Source: Cryptosporidium bovis
Taxonomy: Eukaryota; Apicomplexa; Conoidasida; Eucoccidiorida; Cryptosporidiidae
Assembly: GCA_009768925.2 (NCBI GenBank)
Contig: VHIT02000018.1
Coordinates: 310,001-374,000, forward strand
DNA: 64,000 nt
Direction: 5' to 3'
A program made the translations under genes and the position numbers. The stretch's first letter is position 1; the number at the start of each line of letters is the position of its first letter. Below the pieces are notes generated by a model, which ran no database searches, was not told the origin of the DNA, and was given only the letters and a program-made list of their open reading frames with translations. Shown one piece after another: positions 17,725 to 29,800 of the stretch.

Positions 17725-20430
17725 ATGGATAAGTCAAAACGTTCAACCTGTATCCATATTAGCACTGCAAAAAAGTTTCTAACTAGTTACGTAAAACTAT
17801 CGGAAGAAAATTTCTGTAGTGAGTATGATATATGTTACAACAAGCAGTGCAATAATGGGATAATAAAAGAGAGGAGTAGTTATGGAATCCCCAGAAAAAA
17901 GTGCGATACACCGATAGGATTTGTTGGAGTTGGTTTAAAACAGTCAAGTCGCATACCTTTGGAAATGCGAAAGGTATTTATAAATAGCTCTTACAGTGAC
18001 GGATTTGCGAGTGATGACAATGATAGAGAATTAAGCTTAGATGATGAGCTTGGTAATGTTGGTGAACCTACTTACAGAGAGATAGATATCAGTGATGAAA
18101 AAAAGAGAAATACAGTGAAAAATATATTTAACAAAAATATTTCTATGAAAATAGATCTAGAATGTAAAAATATAAATGATAATAAAAATAATATACTGGA
18201 ATGGTATAGATTGAATTGCCCAGTGTGGAATGAGAGCGGCCATATGGTAATGAGTGGTATATTTAAGTCAACCCCAGATTGGAAAAGACTTGTTTATTAC
18301 AAGAACAAATTAAGTTGCGAGTGGGGATCTGCAATTGTTGTACTATTAATACAGTTTTGGCAAACATCTCTCTCATACACTGACTTAATTGTTAACAATA
18401 AGGATTTATCTATAGTGGAATACGTGGGTGGCAGCGAAGAGAGTTGCATACCTTTGAGGATATTAGTAAAGTTCGAGAGAAAGAATTCAAATGTTAGTTC
18501 TAACACTAGCACTGAACTTACCGTGAAACCAAACGAAAATTCTAAAAAAACAAATGTGTATAGACCATTTGAAAGTTTTAGAGAAGACCAAGATGAAGAA
18601 TATAAAGAGGAAATAAAGAATACAAGGGTGTATTCTTACAGTAAAAATATTTTAAGATATTTAGAAATGGTGAAGTACATCAACTTAAAAGATTTGTCAA
18701 GCGAGTTTAGGCATTTAGAAGGTAAATTTAATAACGACTTTGATAAAGATATTTGCCAATTATATATGGATCATCCAAACGATTTCCAACTAAAATTTCA
18801 AAGCAAATATGATAAAGACGTAATTAAATTGATAAAAAGTTGTATAAAGGGAAGAAAATATGACAATGAAAAGAAGTTGTGGGTTTTTCCTATTGAAACT
18901 ATTTATGAGTCTGTAAGAATGGTAGACTTTTTAGGTGGAAAGATTAATGGCATAGTATTATCACTTCTAGTGAATGGTAACAAAGCAAAATATTTGAGCA
19001 ATAGTGAAAACGGCGTGAATTACGTTGAGTTTGATGATTTATTTTGTTCAGAGTATGAATTGGTTGAAAAATGGAAAAATTATCTCCCAAAAGCTTCTAA
19101 AAATGCGTGGTTCAGGTACAAAATACGTTTTCATATTGAAAATATATTCAACATTGATAACAAAATTAAAATAGAATCTACAAACAATGACATGAGCAGA
19201 ATAAGGGATAGCAATATATTTTACTACTATTTAGAGTTAATTGGTGAAAGCAATGCTGACAATTATCAAAAAGATGAAATACTTAAAGTTTTGAGAAACA
19301 ATGATATTGATATTAAATGGGACGAGAAATTAAAGCGTTGGAAATTGAAAATAGAACAATTTACTAAAGTTATTTCTATATTAAGAGAAAATCTTGAATA
19401 TCACTTTTCAAATGTATTGGATGAAATTATTTACAAGAGGCTAAGAAAAAGTACCAAAAATATGAATATCCAGATAGAATCAATTGGAATTGAGGAAAAA
19501 AAATCAGAATTATCTCCATCTATTATTTGCAAATTAAGAAGAGCATCATTAAGAAAAAGTAAAATGAACGTCAATAATTATGATAATGAAGAAAATGATT
19601 ATTCGGAAAACTATATAACTGAGACTTTAAATAAAACAAGTAATGTTAAAAAGTTGAAAATTGAAGATAGCAGTGACAGTGATTTATATGAAGATGACAT
19701 TAACGATGATTATTCTAATATAAGGAAACAAGTAATAATATTGTCTTGTCTAGGTAAAGATGAATACGATAATATAAGACTTAAAAACAAAATAGAGAAA
19801 ATGATAAATGAAATAAGAATTCCTGAACACCTTGATGGCATTGAATTTATGATGTGGCCAAAACATTATAAAGAATGGGAATTAATTTCATTTTTAATAA
19901 TATCTAAAGATCTAAAATTAAATAACTATCATCCTAAACTCTTATTATCACTTATAAGTAATGTAATGGTAGTAAAAGAAAACATGATTGATTACATTAT
20001 TCAGAAAAACACCTGGCCAGACGATTCATTTGAAACCAGATTTGAAATAATAAATGGCATCCCTTCACTGGAATCAAGATTGTATATAAGCGAAGGAATT
20101 TTCTGTAAAACAAAACTTTTCATTGCGGGAGACCCGAATTGCAATCATTTTAAATTGTGTACAAGGCTTGCAACTCTTGGAAACGCATCATTTGTCCAAA
20201 ATCCTCTTTTAGCTGATTACATTGTAATATGTGATGAAAAAGATAAAACTGCTATTGAAATTAAAAAGTCTGTCCCTAAAAAACAAGCTACAAAAGTACA
20301 AAACACACATGGTGAAACGCATTCAATTCAAGTTACGCCAAAGTGGGTTTATGATGTTATTCTCGATTTCTCTATTATAAAGCCAACTTCAAAGAGAAAT
20401 CACAAGGCATGGGTTTCCGAACGCAACTAA
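17725..20430 (+). CDS. HARP-like and BRCT-domain protein, 901 aa
   Basis: Likely nuclear DNA-repair or replication-associated protein. The middle holds a segment like the HARP domain of SMARCAL1 (residues ~353-400: FQSKYDKDVIKLIKSCIKGR, then LWVFPIE), and a second weaker copy near 525-545 (IKWDEKLKRWKLKI). The C-terminal quarter reads as two BRCT repeats: one from about residue 667 (QVIILSCLG, W near its end) and one from about 792 (KTKLFIAG...TPKWVYDVI). Between them are acidic, serine-rich linkers. No helicase motifs are present, so it is not SMARCAL1 itself. The combination is an inference from pattern. BRCT is better supported than HARP. Confidence 0.65.
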   Translation: MDKSKRSTCIHISTAKKFLTSYVKLSEENFCSEYDICYNKQCNNGIIKERSSYGIPRKKCDTPIGFVGVGLKQSSRIPLEMRKVFINSSYSDGFASDDNDRELSLDDELGNVGEPTYREIDISDEKKRNTVKNIFNKNISMKIDLECKNINDNKNNILEWYRLNCPVWNESGHMVMSGIFKSTPDWKRLVYYKNKLSCEWGSAIVVLLIQFWQTSLSYTDLIVNNKDLSIVEYVGGSEESCIPLRILVKFERKNSNVSSNTSTELTVKPNENSKKTNVYRPFESFREDQDEEYKEEIKNTRVYSYSKNILRYLEMVKYINLKDLSSEFRHLEGKFNNDFDKDICQLYMDHPNDFQLKFQSKYDKDVIKLIKSCIKGRKYDNEKKLWVFPIETIYESVRMVDFLGGKINGIVLSLLVNGNKAKYLSNSENGVNYVEFDDLFCSEYELVEKWKNYLPKASKNAWFRYKIRFHIENIFNIDNKIKIESTNNDMSRIRDSNIFYYYLELIGESNADNYQKDEILKVLRNNDIDIKWDEKLKRWKLKIEQFTKVISILRENLEYHFSNVLDEIIYKRLRKSTKNMNIQIESIGIEEKKSELSPSIICKLRRASLRKSKMNVNNYDNEENDYSENYITETLNKTSNVKKLKIEDSSDSDLYEDDINDDYSNIRKQVIILSCLGKDEYDNIRLKNKIEKMINEIRIPEHLDGIEFMMWPKHYKEWELISFLIISKDLKLNNYHPKLLLSLISNVMVVKENMIDYIIQKNTWPDDSFETRFEIINGIPSLESRLYISEGIFCKTKLFIAGDPNCNHFKLCTRLATLGNASFVQNPLLADYIVICDEKDKTAIEIKKSVPKKQATKVQNTHGETHSIQVTPKWVYDVILDFSIIKPTSKRNHKAWVSERN

Positions 20431-20915
20431 GTAAAAAAAAGATTGAATAAGTCCAGAAAATTTTAGCAACGAGTTATTTATTAGTACTATTGCAAAGTTT
20501 TTGTTATGTTCAACTACAATTATAATTTGTGTATCGATTTCAAGTAAACAAATCACGTTTATTTGCAATCAAAATACATATTTTTTCAGTGCGTTTATTT
20601 AATACAAAGAGCGCCGAATTATAGCCGCCTCTTTTCTTTTTGTTTATATTTGGGGGCTATTTTTGTGAGGTCTGTATTAACGAATATAAATATCTTCTAT
20701 TGGTAAAGTATTTATTAGTAAAGGAACAAAATTGGACGATTTAATTTTTTTTCTTCGATTCTTTCTTCAATTTTTTGTTTTGTCATATTCTCTACCTGAG
20801 GTACGGGAATTTTTTTGGGAATAATTGTGATTGTAGGGCACAAATAACTGATAAGTTATTATTACCTTTATGCAAACATAAATAAGAAATAATTTTAGAG
20901 AGGAAAAAATAAAGC
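20431..20915. other. RPN11 upstream spacer
   Basis: AT-rich, with GCGCCGAATTATAGCCGCC at 20611-20629 as the only GC-rich element. No ORF supported on either strand. Confidence 0.5.
20611..20629 (+). promoter_or_regulatory. GCGCC / GCCGCC element upstream of RPN11
   Basis: Two GC cores 10 bases apart, about 290-305 bases before the RPN11 start. The position matches that of E2F-like sites at other genes here. Confidence 0.4.
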
Positions 20916-21863
20916 ATGTCAGGATTTTCATCAAATTTAAGGAGTATGTTGGGGAACCTTCATGGTTTTGGGGGTTTAATGGCTCAGGATCCCGATTCCC
21001 CAATACCAGACACATCAGAACAAGTATATATATCCTCACTAGCGCTCTTGAAAATGCTTAAACACGGAAGAGCAGGAGTTCCGATGGAAGTAATGGGTCT
21101 TTTATTGGGTGAATTTATAGATGACTATACAGTTCGTGTAGTGGATGTGTTTTCAATGCCACAATCTGGAAATAGTGTAAGTGTAGAAGCTGTTGACCCA
21201 GTCTACCAGACAGATATGTTGGAAATGCTGAAAAGAGTAGGAAGGTCTGAATTGGTAGTTGGTTGGTATCACTCTCATCCTGGATTTGGATGCTGGTTTT
21301 CGGGAACTGATGTAAGCACTCAACAAAGTTTTGAACAATTAAATCCAAGAGCTGTAGGCATAGTTGTAGATCCAATACAATCTGTAAAAGGAAAAGTAGT
21401 CATAGATTGTTTCAGGTTAATAAGCCCACAATCTGTAATTGCAGGGCAAGAACCAAGACAAACAACATCAAATATTGGTCATCTTAACAAACCTTCAATT
21501 ACGGCTCTTGTTCATGGGCTCAATAGAAATTACTATTCTATTGCTATTAAATACAAAAAGAATATATTAGAACAAAAAATGCTAATGAATTTACACAAGC
21601 CCAGTTGGAGTGAACCACTTCGTTGTATAGAAAAGGAAAAGCTTAATGAAATTACAAGCAAGCATATTAAGCAAATATGCGATACTAGCAAACAGTACTA
21701 TGAATCAGTTAAATCAGAACTTACAAAATCCCAAAAGGAGCTCGAACTTGAGAATGTCGGAAAAATAGACCCTAAAAAAAGGCTTAATTCACACTTAGAA
21801 ACGGTTCTTACTGAGAATATATTACAACTACTCAAATCCAATGTAGTCTCATCTCTGATATAA
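20916..21863 (+). CDS. RPN11: 26S proteasome regulatory subunit RPN11 (deubiquitinase)
   Basis: JAMM/MPN+ metalloprotease of the 19S proteasome lid that removes ubiquitin chains during degradation. The 315-residue length is normal. The zinc site is intact: Glu58 in MEVMGLLLG, His119 and His121 in [10 protein letters not shown], and Asp132 in FSGTD. The Cys in GFGCW and the segments [16 protein letters not shown] and [20 protein letters not shown] are diagnostic of RPN11 rather than CSN5. Single exon, ATG at 20916. GC-rich promoter elements lie about 300 bases upstream. Confidence 0.97.
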   Translation: MSGFSSNLRSMLGNLHGFGGLMAQDPDSPIPDTSEQVYISSLALLKMLKHGRAGVPMEVMGLLLGEFIDDYTVRVVDVFSMPQSGNSVSVEAVDPVYQTDMLEMLKRVGRSELVVGWYHSHPGFGCWFSGTDVSTQQSFEQLNPRAVGIVVDPIQSVKGKVVIDCFRLISPQSVIAGQEPRQTTSNIGHLNKPSITALVHGLNRNYYSIAIKYKKNILEQKMLMNLHKPSWSEPLRCIEKEKLNEITSKHIKQICDTSKQYYESVKSELTKSQKELELENVGKIDPKKRLNSHLETVLTENILQLLKSNVVSSLI

Positions 21864-23205
21864 AGCAAAGAGTACCATAGCCTTATAAATGAACTTCTAC
21901 AAAGTAAATATTTTTAGTTACTGTGATTTTTCCTTTCGAAACACACTACTATCGCAAAAAATATTATACTCCCCTTAATAATTATAATCAATAATATCAT
22001 ATGTATAGTATAGATAATTAATGTATTTTATCTGTATTACACTGACTTGTTTCTCATAATAATGCTTTATTATAATTGTTTTTGATTGTTATATTAAGAT
22101 GTGCACATGACTTTTGCTAGAGAAAGATGCCGATAAAGTTACAGGGTGTTGTAGATTAGTTTTTGTTGAACCGTGCATTCACACTATGTAATTTTAGTAC
22201 TAAACAGTGTATTTGGTGTCATATGAATGCTATATTATAATAGCCAAATTAGGATTCGAGTGATAATGTTCATTTTGCCTTCAAATTGTTGGAAATTAAC
22301 AGGTTAGAGGAAAATTAAACTAAAAATGAAGGAATTTATTTATTAACACGATAAATATTCTGATAGAAGTAGGTAATTTCGTAAACTTATATATAATAAG
22401 TATATTAATTTATTTGAATTTTATCTTTAATATTCAATAATGCTCGTAAAAATGTATAAGCCTTTTTTTACGATATATTACCCCTCACAAAAAAATAGGG
22501 CAGGATAGATAAAACTAATATTAGAGGTTGTGTTGGTAATATATAGATGCAAACATACATATAGTACATATATATATATATATATATATGTACATATATA
22601 CATATATATACATGTATACACATATATTTTCTTATTTTCACATATATTATGAAATTATTGCATGTTAAAAGTAGAAATAAACCAAAGCAGTTTGTGATTG
22701 TTGCCTATTTTACAATTCTGCAATAGAAACAGTTGTAAATTCAATATTTAAATTTAACTTACCTGTAAGTCTGGGAGAAGCGCAGTACAATACACTAAAA
22801 AAGGTTTAAAGGTGAGGAAGGATAGGCATTTAATAGTGTTCAGAATTCGGGGTTTTAAACATTCTTTTCTATTATTGTGAATAAGCAATTAATTTAAGAA
22901 TTTGTACATGATAAATCACTATATTAACAGAAGTTGAGAATACTTTGAAAGAATTGATATTAATAAAGTAAAATAAAGTTCATAAAAGGCGAGTTTACTG
23001 AGCAGAATAGAAGTGTGAAATAATTTTACTTTTTTAGTAATTGGAATCAAAGAGTTGCATTTAAAAAATAATATTTTAGCATACAGAAGGCTTCATATTT
23101 ATTTATTTTTGTAGAAAATAAATTTTAGGAAGAGTGAAAATACTGCTACTTAAGAGTTAAAATTGAGATTATAAAACAGATATTATATTTATTAATGAAA
23201 TTGAA
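21864..23205. other. 1.3 kb spacer between RPN11 and branching enzyme
   Basis: Very AT-rich, with a TA microsatellite at 22566-22627 and no supported ORF. CT|GTAAGTC at about 22763 looks like a splice donor and could mark a 5' UTR intron of the branching-enzyme gene, ending near a TTTGTAG at 23115. This is not demonstrable from sequence alone. Confidence 0.5.
22566..22627. repeat. TA / TACATA microsatellite
   Basis: About 60 bases of TA repeats mixed with TACATA and CATG units. Confidence 0.85.
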
Positions 23206-26142
23206 ATGTTAACAAAGGATAAATTGAGCAATTGTAATATGAAGGGATTTATGAATCAAAAAAACAAGGCAGAGGAAATAAATATTGAAAAAAAGATATT
23301 AACAAATAAGGATATAAACTACAAAATCCATAGCCAGGAGAGATTAGATTCAGCGTCTAATCTGGAACTTGCAATAGACTCGCAGAATAGAAATAATAAA
23401 ATGAGCAATAACATCAATAATAATTCTAATTCTAGTTACGTTCCAACAGCAGCAAACAGCCCGACTTCATATTCAAGTTCATTAACATCAATACCTGATG
23501 ATAGAGGAGACGTTTACGAAGTACTAGAAAGTGTCCCTAATGATGGAAGAATAATGGACCATGATTTGCATCTACTAAATAAAGCAATACATCCAGAACC
23601 ATTTAGCATATTGGGATATCAGAAATTTGGTGAGGACTCTGAATACGAGTATTATGTGGTAAGAGCATGGATTAGAAATGCAAAGAATGTAAAAATAAAA
23701 GCACTAGATAATTCATTTTCTTCAATAGGTTTAGATAACACGCCTGTTGAGATGGAGAATAGATATATCAATGGAAATAATACATGGCTTTTTGAGAAGG
23801 CTTTTAGAACTCTCAAAGATAGGATACCAACAGCTAGAACTCATTTTTGCGGGTATGACAGTAATAACTATAATAAAAATGACCTAAAAGAAAATTTGCA
23901 AGGAGAGAATATTAGAACGAGAACAAATCAAGAACAAAGTGAGAATAATAACAATAATGGTGACAACAATCCGCCATATACTCAAAAAAAGGGCAAATTA
24001 ACTTTCGAGAATACAACATGCAGTACAGATGTAGCATGCAATTATTATATTCATGATAATTTAGATTCCAATAACTGTTTAAGAAAATTGTATTACGAGT
24101 ACCTGGTTGAGTATATAAATGATAACTCTGGAAAAGAGTACAAAATTAGAGACACATATTCATTTGGTCTGTTATTGTCTGATGATGACATTAAACTGTT
24201 TCAATCTGGTAGTTGTTGGCATGTAGATAATATATTTGGTTCTCACATAATCGAGTATAATGGGGTTAAAGGTGTTAGATTCACAGTATGGGCTCCAAAT
24301 GCTAAATTTGTAAGGGTCGTAGGTGACTGGAACAGCTGGGATGGGAGAGCCAATCCAATGCGTTTGAGATACGGAGTTGGAATTTGGGAGTTGTTTATAC
24401 CACATTTAGGGCCTGGAGAAAAATATGGATATGAGATCCATTCAAATTTGAACGATATATTTGTTAAAATAGATCCATATTCGCAAGAATATGAGATACC
24501 ACCTAAATATGCCTCCATAATAAGCAGCTGCGACGATTCTTATAAGAACAAGGATGACCGCTTTAAGTGGGAGGATGAAGATTGGATGAAAAGAAGGAAA
24601 GAAATGGGGATTAAAGGAGAATTAAGAAGGCAACCAATATCAATTTACGAAGTTCATTTGCCAAGTTGGATGAGAAAGGAAAACGGTGATTACCTAAGTT
24701 ACAGAGAGATAGCAAAACGTTTGGTTGATCACGTCAAAAATTTAAATTTTACATATGTTGAATTTCTCCCGTTAGCACAACATCCGTTTGAAGGAAGTTG
24801 GGGATACCAAGTAACTGGTCAATATGCACCGTATAGTCGTTTGGGAACTCCTGACGACTTCAAATATCTCATAAATGAGTTGCATAAAGCTAATATTGGT
24901 GTCTTCATGGATTTTGTTCCTGCTCATTTCTGTAAAGACTCATGGGGTCTTGTTTACTATGATGGAACACCTACATATGAATATGGAGACCCAAGAGAGG
25001 GTGAGCACAAACAATGGGGGACTGCTGTGTTTAATTTTAGAAGAAACGAAGTTAGATCATTTTTACTAGGTGCTGCTTATCACTGGTTAAGACGTTACCA
25101 TATCGACGGTTTGAGAATAGATGCGGTTAGTTCAATGCTTTATAGAAATTACTTAAGACCTAATGGTGAATGGATTCCTAATGAATTTGGTGGGGATGCT
25201 AATCTAGAGGCAGTTAGTCTACTTCAAGAACTAAACTGGGTAATTCACAAAGAATTTCCTGGAGTTTTTACGATGGCAGAAGAAAGTACAGCCTGGCAAG
25301 GAGTTACCAAAAAAGATGGTGGATTAGGATTCGATGCAAAGTGGGATTTGGGGTGGATGAATGATACATTAAGTTACCTGTACACCCCACCAGACAAAAA
25401 AAGCAGTAAACACAACAAATTGACATTTAGGGGATTATACATGTCACACGAGAGTTGGGTTCTTCCATTAAGTCATGACGAAGTGGTTAATGGTAAGGGC
25501 AGTTTGCTAGACAAATGTGGTTTTACTGGAGCACCGTATATGGACAGAATAAGGACATTAAAAGCTCTTTTTGGTTATCAAATTGGGATCCCGGGGAGAC
25601 CGCTCTTATTCCAAGGTGCTGAGATTGCTCAAGGCAGGGAGTGGAAGGAAAACAGATCAGTTGATTGGCACGAAGGCGAAGAGGATATAAGAAAAAAGGT
25701 TTGCATTTTTTTAAGTGATTTATTGGGAATATACAGATCTAATTTAAGCTTACATGCTGGTGATGATGAGTCTTGGAATTTCCAGTGGGTAGATTGCGAA
25801 AATTCCCAGGATTGCATTATTGCTTTTTTAAGAAAATACAAGGAATGGTATAATGATATAGTAGTTATTTGTAATTTTAGTTCCAGAAGGTATCAAAATT
25901 ATCCTATTGGCGTTCCTCATGGAAAAGAGTGGAAAGTATTGATTAATTCCGACGACTGGAAATATGGTGGAGCCATGTTTGGCCCTGGTAATAACTCTAC
26001 TGTTACCGCATCCCATGGAGGGAGAGTCGGGTGGGACTATTGTCTATGGGTAGATATTCCAGAATTTTCTTGTATGTATTTTAAACCCAATTATATTGTT
26101 CCTGAAGTAAACAACGATCAAACAAAAAAAGAAGGTAATTAG
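23206..26142 (+). CDS. GBE1: 1,4-alpha-glucan branching enzyme
   Basis: Transfers alpha-1,4 glucan segments to alpha-1,6 positions, making the branched storage polymer (amylopectin in coccidian relatives). The 978-residue protein is longer than the ~700 usual. It has a ~100-residue asparagine/serine-rich N-terminal extension, and an N-rich insert (about 225-275) splits the N-terminal carbohydrate-binding domain. The GH13 core is intact: FVPAHFCKDS, DGLRIDAVSSM with the nucleophile Asp (about 639), MAEEST with the acid Glu (about 692) and LPLSHDEV. The typical all-beta C-terminal domain follows. A long 1.3 kb upstream spacer precedes it. It converges with RPC1. Confidence 0.96.
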   Translation: MLTKDKLSNCNMKGFMNQKNKAEEINIEKKILTNKDINYKIHSQERLDSASNLELAIDSQNRNNKMSNNINNNSNSSYVPTAANSPTSYSSSLTSIPDDRGDVYEVLESVPNDGRIMDHDLHLLNKAIHPEPFSILGYQKFGEDSEYEYYVVRAWIRNAKNVKIKALDNSFSSIGLDNTPVEMENRYINGNNTWLFEKAFRTLKDRIPTARTHFCGYDSNNYNKNDLKENLQGENIRTRTNQEQSENNNNNGDNNPPYTQKKGKLTFENTTCSTDVACNYYIHDNLDSNNCLRKLYYEYLVEYINDNSGKEYKIRDTYSFGLLLSDDDIKLFQSGSCWHVDNIFGSHIIEYNGVKGVRFTVWAPNAKFVRVVGDWNSWDGRANPMRLRYGVGIWELFIPHLGPGEKYGYEIHSNLNDIFVKIDPYSQEYEIPPKYASIISSCDDSYKNKDDRFKWEDEDWMKRRKEMGIKGELRRQPISIYEVHLPSWMRKENGDYLSYREIAKRLVDHVKNLNFTYVEFLPLAQHPFEGSWGYQVTGQYAPYSRLGTPDDFKYLINELHKANIGVFMDFVPAHFCKDSWGLVYYDGTPTYEYGDPREGEHKQWGTAVFNFRRNEVRSFLLGAAYHWLRRYHIDGLRIDAVSSMLYRNYLRPNGEWIPNEFGGDANLEAVSLLQELNWVIHKEFPGVFTMAEESTAWQGVTKKDGGLGFDAKWDLGWMNDTLSYLYTPPDKKSSKHNKLTFRGLYMSHESWVLPLSHDEVVNGKGSLLDKCGFTGAPYMDRIRTLKALFGYQIGIPGRPLLFQGAEIAQGREWKENRSVDWHEGEEDIRKKVCIFLSDLLGIYRSNLSLHAGDDESWNFQWVDCENSQDCIIAFLRKYKEWYNDIVVICNFSSRRYQNYPIGVPHGKEWKVLINSDDWKYGGAMFGPGNNSTVTASHGGRVGWDYCLWVDIPEFSCMYFKPNYIVPEVNNDQTKKEGN

Positions 26143-26829
26143 TATTTCACACCCTTCTGTTACTTAATCATATAATATTACAAATTCACTTTTTATTCAA
26201 GAATAAATTTATACTATATTATTCAATCGTTTACTAATTATCATTTAATATTAGAAATTTGAAGCATACTCGTTTATTCGTTTATTTAATTTCTTTCGTA
26301 ACGTTCAATCTAAGCTTACTTGAATGGTTGGAGTTCACAGAGGCATTATAGTTGCATATTACATATGTGTGATTTGATAAATATCCTATTTTTTAATTAC
26401 TAGTCCTATTGATGCTGTCTATTCTTATTAAAAAAGAATAATCATTTTCGAAGGAGGTTGTGAACATATTTATCTCACAATACAATGTGGTTGTTAGTAA
26501 TATATATAAACAAAATATGGGGAAGGGGGAATGATAAGTGCTAATTCTAATGCATATATATAATATTACTATTGTTTATATTTAGATAAAATCACGTGCA
26601 TTAATTATTCATATTAATGCACTTCCGTCTATATCGATAGTTTACCTTTTTTCATTTTATTTTCAGATAAATTGAGAATTTCTTATCTTATATTGTGTCC
26701 AGCATGTTTGGGTATTCATACATGTATTTCCTTTATCCTTATTGAGCTATAAATTGATTTTAATTAAAATAAATTAATTTCTACTGTATCAATTTAGAAT
26801 TCACACAGAGCCGAGCCTTTTTGGCGAAT
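26143..26829. other. Convergent 3' spacer between GBE1 and RPC1
   Basis: AT-rich 3' flanks of two converging genes. I see no ORF, RNA gene or repeat. Confidence 0.6.
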
Positions 26830-29800
26830 TTAATCCCTTTTGAGTTTACTTAAATAACGTGAAAGTTTGGCCACAGAATCTTTCTTGTTATTAATATAAA
26901 GAGGACTGCTATCGCAATTCGGCGAATTGTAAAGGATATCGAAGGAGCCAGTACCTATTTTAATAGGTTTACCCATAATTACGCATTCACTAACACCAGA
27001 GACTGGGTCAACTCTATTTTGAAATGCAGCCTCAAAAAGATGTTCGTTTGTTTCTTCAAAAGAAGCAAGCATAAGAGTAGAAGTTCTCATTTTTTGTATG
27101 CCGAATCTCGATATACCTAGAACATCGCCCCTAAAAGTCATGATATCCGATAAAAGTTGAATATGCCTCAAGTCTATATCCATACTATAGGCATCCATAC
27201 ACTTGAGAACTTCTTGTATAATAACTTGCCTAGCCGCTTCAATTCCAAGAACTTCTTTAGTTTCTATGACGTGATTGGATATTGTACTTGTACCAACTAT
27301 GCCATTAATTCCCATTAATTTTAACAAGCCATATCCTTCAACAGCAAGACTATAACACTTCTTTTTGATGCCAGTTTTTTCATCTATTCGGTCATCCTGT
27401 CTAATAATGCTTCTTCTAACTCCAGGAATTCCATTTACAATAACCCCTTGAAGTCCCTTTTTTAAAAGTTGTGTTTGAAAGTAAACATTAACATTGCCTC
27501 CATTTGTTGAAGAACCATTTCCTTGGACAATCCCTCCTCCAATGTTAATGGAAATTCTCCAAGTATCCAATATATGAATATCTTCAGGTTTAAGCTTGAT
27601 TTTACTTATTGGTCCGTGACTTATTATTGAATCCTTTACAGAATAAGCATTTATATCCAAATAAAGACCTCTTATTGCCTTCTCTGAGAGAGTTATATTT
27701 ATAAAAACCCCATTTTGTGAATAAACCTCTTCTAGATTAGTAATAACCTCACCCAAAGTGGTCTTAACAATAGTTCCCTTAACTATTTGAGCAAATTTAT
27801 AGTCAGAATCATTTTCCAGCTTTGCTTCTATAATAGGCGTCAGTATTTTTGTCGCTGCATTTATTATTTCTTTTATCCTTGGAACTCCCAATGTTACATT
27901 CATACTGGCAACACCTGCAAAATGAAATGTTTTTAATGTCATCTGGGTACCTGGTTCACCGATTGACTGTGCTGCAATTGCTCCAACTGCCTCCCCAGGC
28001 TCAACTATTGATTTCATGTACTTTATCCAACTTATCCTCATAAATTCATACATTTGTCTCACTGTTATAGAAAACTCCTTATTAAAACGAACAAAATTTT
28101 TATTGTCTAACATTAAATTATTAACCTTATCTTCAATACTATATTCGCTTTCGTCTCCATCTATTATCCTCCTTTTCGAAGATCTAGCTGAAACAGCACA
28201 GTATTGAGTGGTATTTGATCTTTTTTTACTTTTAGGGCTTAATTCCTCCAATTTTATATCACTACTATCTTCTAAGTCACCACAATTATTGCTATTACCA
28301 TTGTTACTACTATTCGACTCTACTGAGTAAAATCTTCTTGCATATACCATGAATCCTTCCAAAAATTGTCTCTCTTCTTCCTCATTTCCACAAACTTTCT
28401 TTGTAAATTCTAATATTCTAGCAAAATCTTTATCTTTCTTACTTACATTATTAATCCAATATGAATCAATTTTTGAATCCTTATTATACTCTTTTACTAT
28501 TTCCTCGTATTCACTTACAATAACCCCCAATTTTTCTCCTTGGGATTTTCTATACTCTGTTATTCTCTCAATATATTTAATCAAAAAATCTCTTAAATTG
28601 TTTGAGAATATATTTACCTGTTTGGTTTTTTCTTGATGCGTTGGCTTTTCTAATAGAGAAACTTTTTGATGCATTAATAGTGAACTTGGAATCAACTCTC
28701 TCGTCATTTTAATCAAAAAGTCCAACCATTCCAACATTTCAAATGGGAGTAATGGTACATTCACATCCAATTTTGGCAAGTGTCTATGTATTATGTAATA
28801 TGTCAATACACTATCTCTCATACATATGCATGTTTCATTACTCCTACACCACTCTAAACTGTATCTAGAGTACCATACTTTTAGCGTTTCCAGCTTATCT
28901 GTTATGTACTTTGGCAATTCTTTGTTTTCTTTTCCAAAAAAGAGATAATCAAAGTTGAATTCACCTTCAAAATTTCGATCAGCCGTTATTTTGTTATCAT
29001 TATTTTCATTCTCAGCCTCAATATACAAAGAGTTTCTCCTTGTCCTTTTTGTTTTGTCACATTTTTTAATTGAATCATCTACATCCATTTTCACATTAAC
29101 ATCATCCTTTTTGTGTTTTTTCACGGCTATATGTGTTCCATTACTAACATTGTCAACTTCTCCACAAATCGACACCAATCTATGATTATCCATACACATT
29201 CTTTCTCTCTTACTTTCATACTCTTCTTTAACCAACCTATCCAGTTCATCAAATAGTACAGTCTTACTTTCTACTGTGTTATTATCTTGTAATACATCCG
29301 TACCTCTAGATGTATCAAATGTGATAAATAGTTCCGGTGTTAACCCAGAATCTATTTTTTTATTATTAATCAAATAGTATTCGAAGTGCTGAGTAAGATG
29401 ATTAGTTATATAACTTGTTGGTGGCAATATCTTAGCATCTTTATTGGAATAAAAGTGACTTTTCGTAGTGTATTTAATAGTATTTTTAGTCGAGTTTCGT
29501 ACTTTATCAAGAATAATGTTTTTGAATAAGTAAAATAGATTAGAATGAACTTTAGTGAACGAGTAAATATGCTTGAATAATTTTTCAAAGTTAATAAGTG
29601 CTAGTTTGTCCTCCATAAGCATTGGATTTAGCCCATCATCGCCATAAACGAACTGTATAATTTGTCCGTCACTAGTCCTTACAGTTTGGTCATATTTAAT
29701 ACACAAATCTTCCAATGCTTTAACAAGTCTTCTTTGCATATATCCCGTTTCCGCAGTCTTAACTGCAGTATCAACTAGACCCTCTCTTCCAGACATTGTG

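Noticed and set aside
22757-22800. ACTTACCTG resembling the 5' end of U1 snRNA
   Set aside because: The following bases (GTAAGT) would pair with it and no U1 stem-loop I signature follows. A splice-site-like sequence is more likely.
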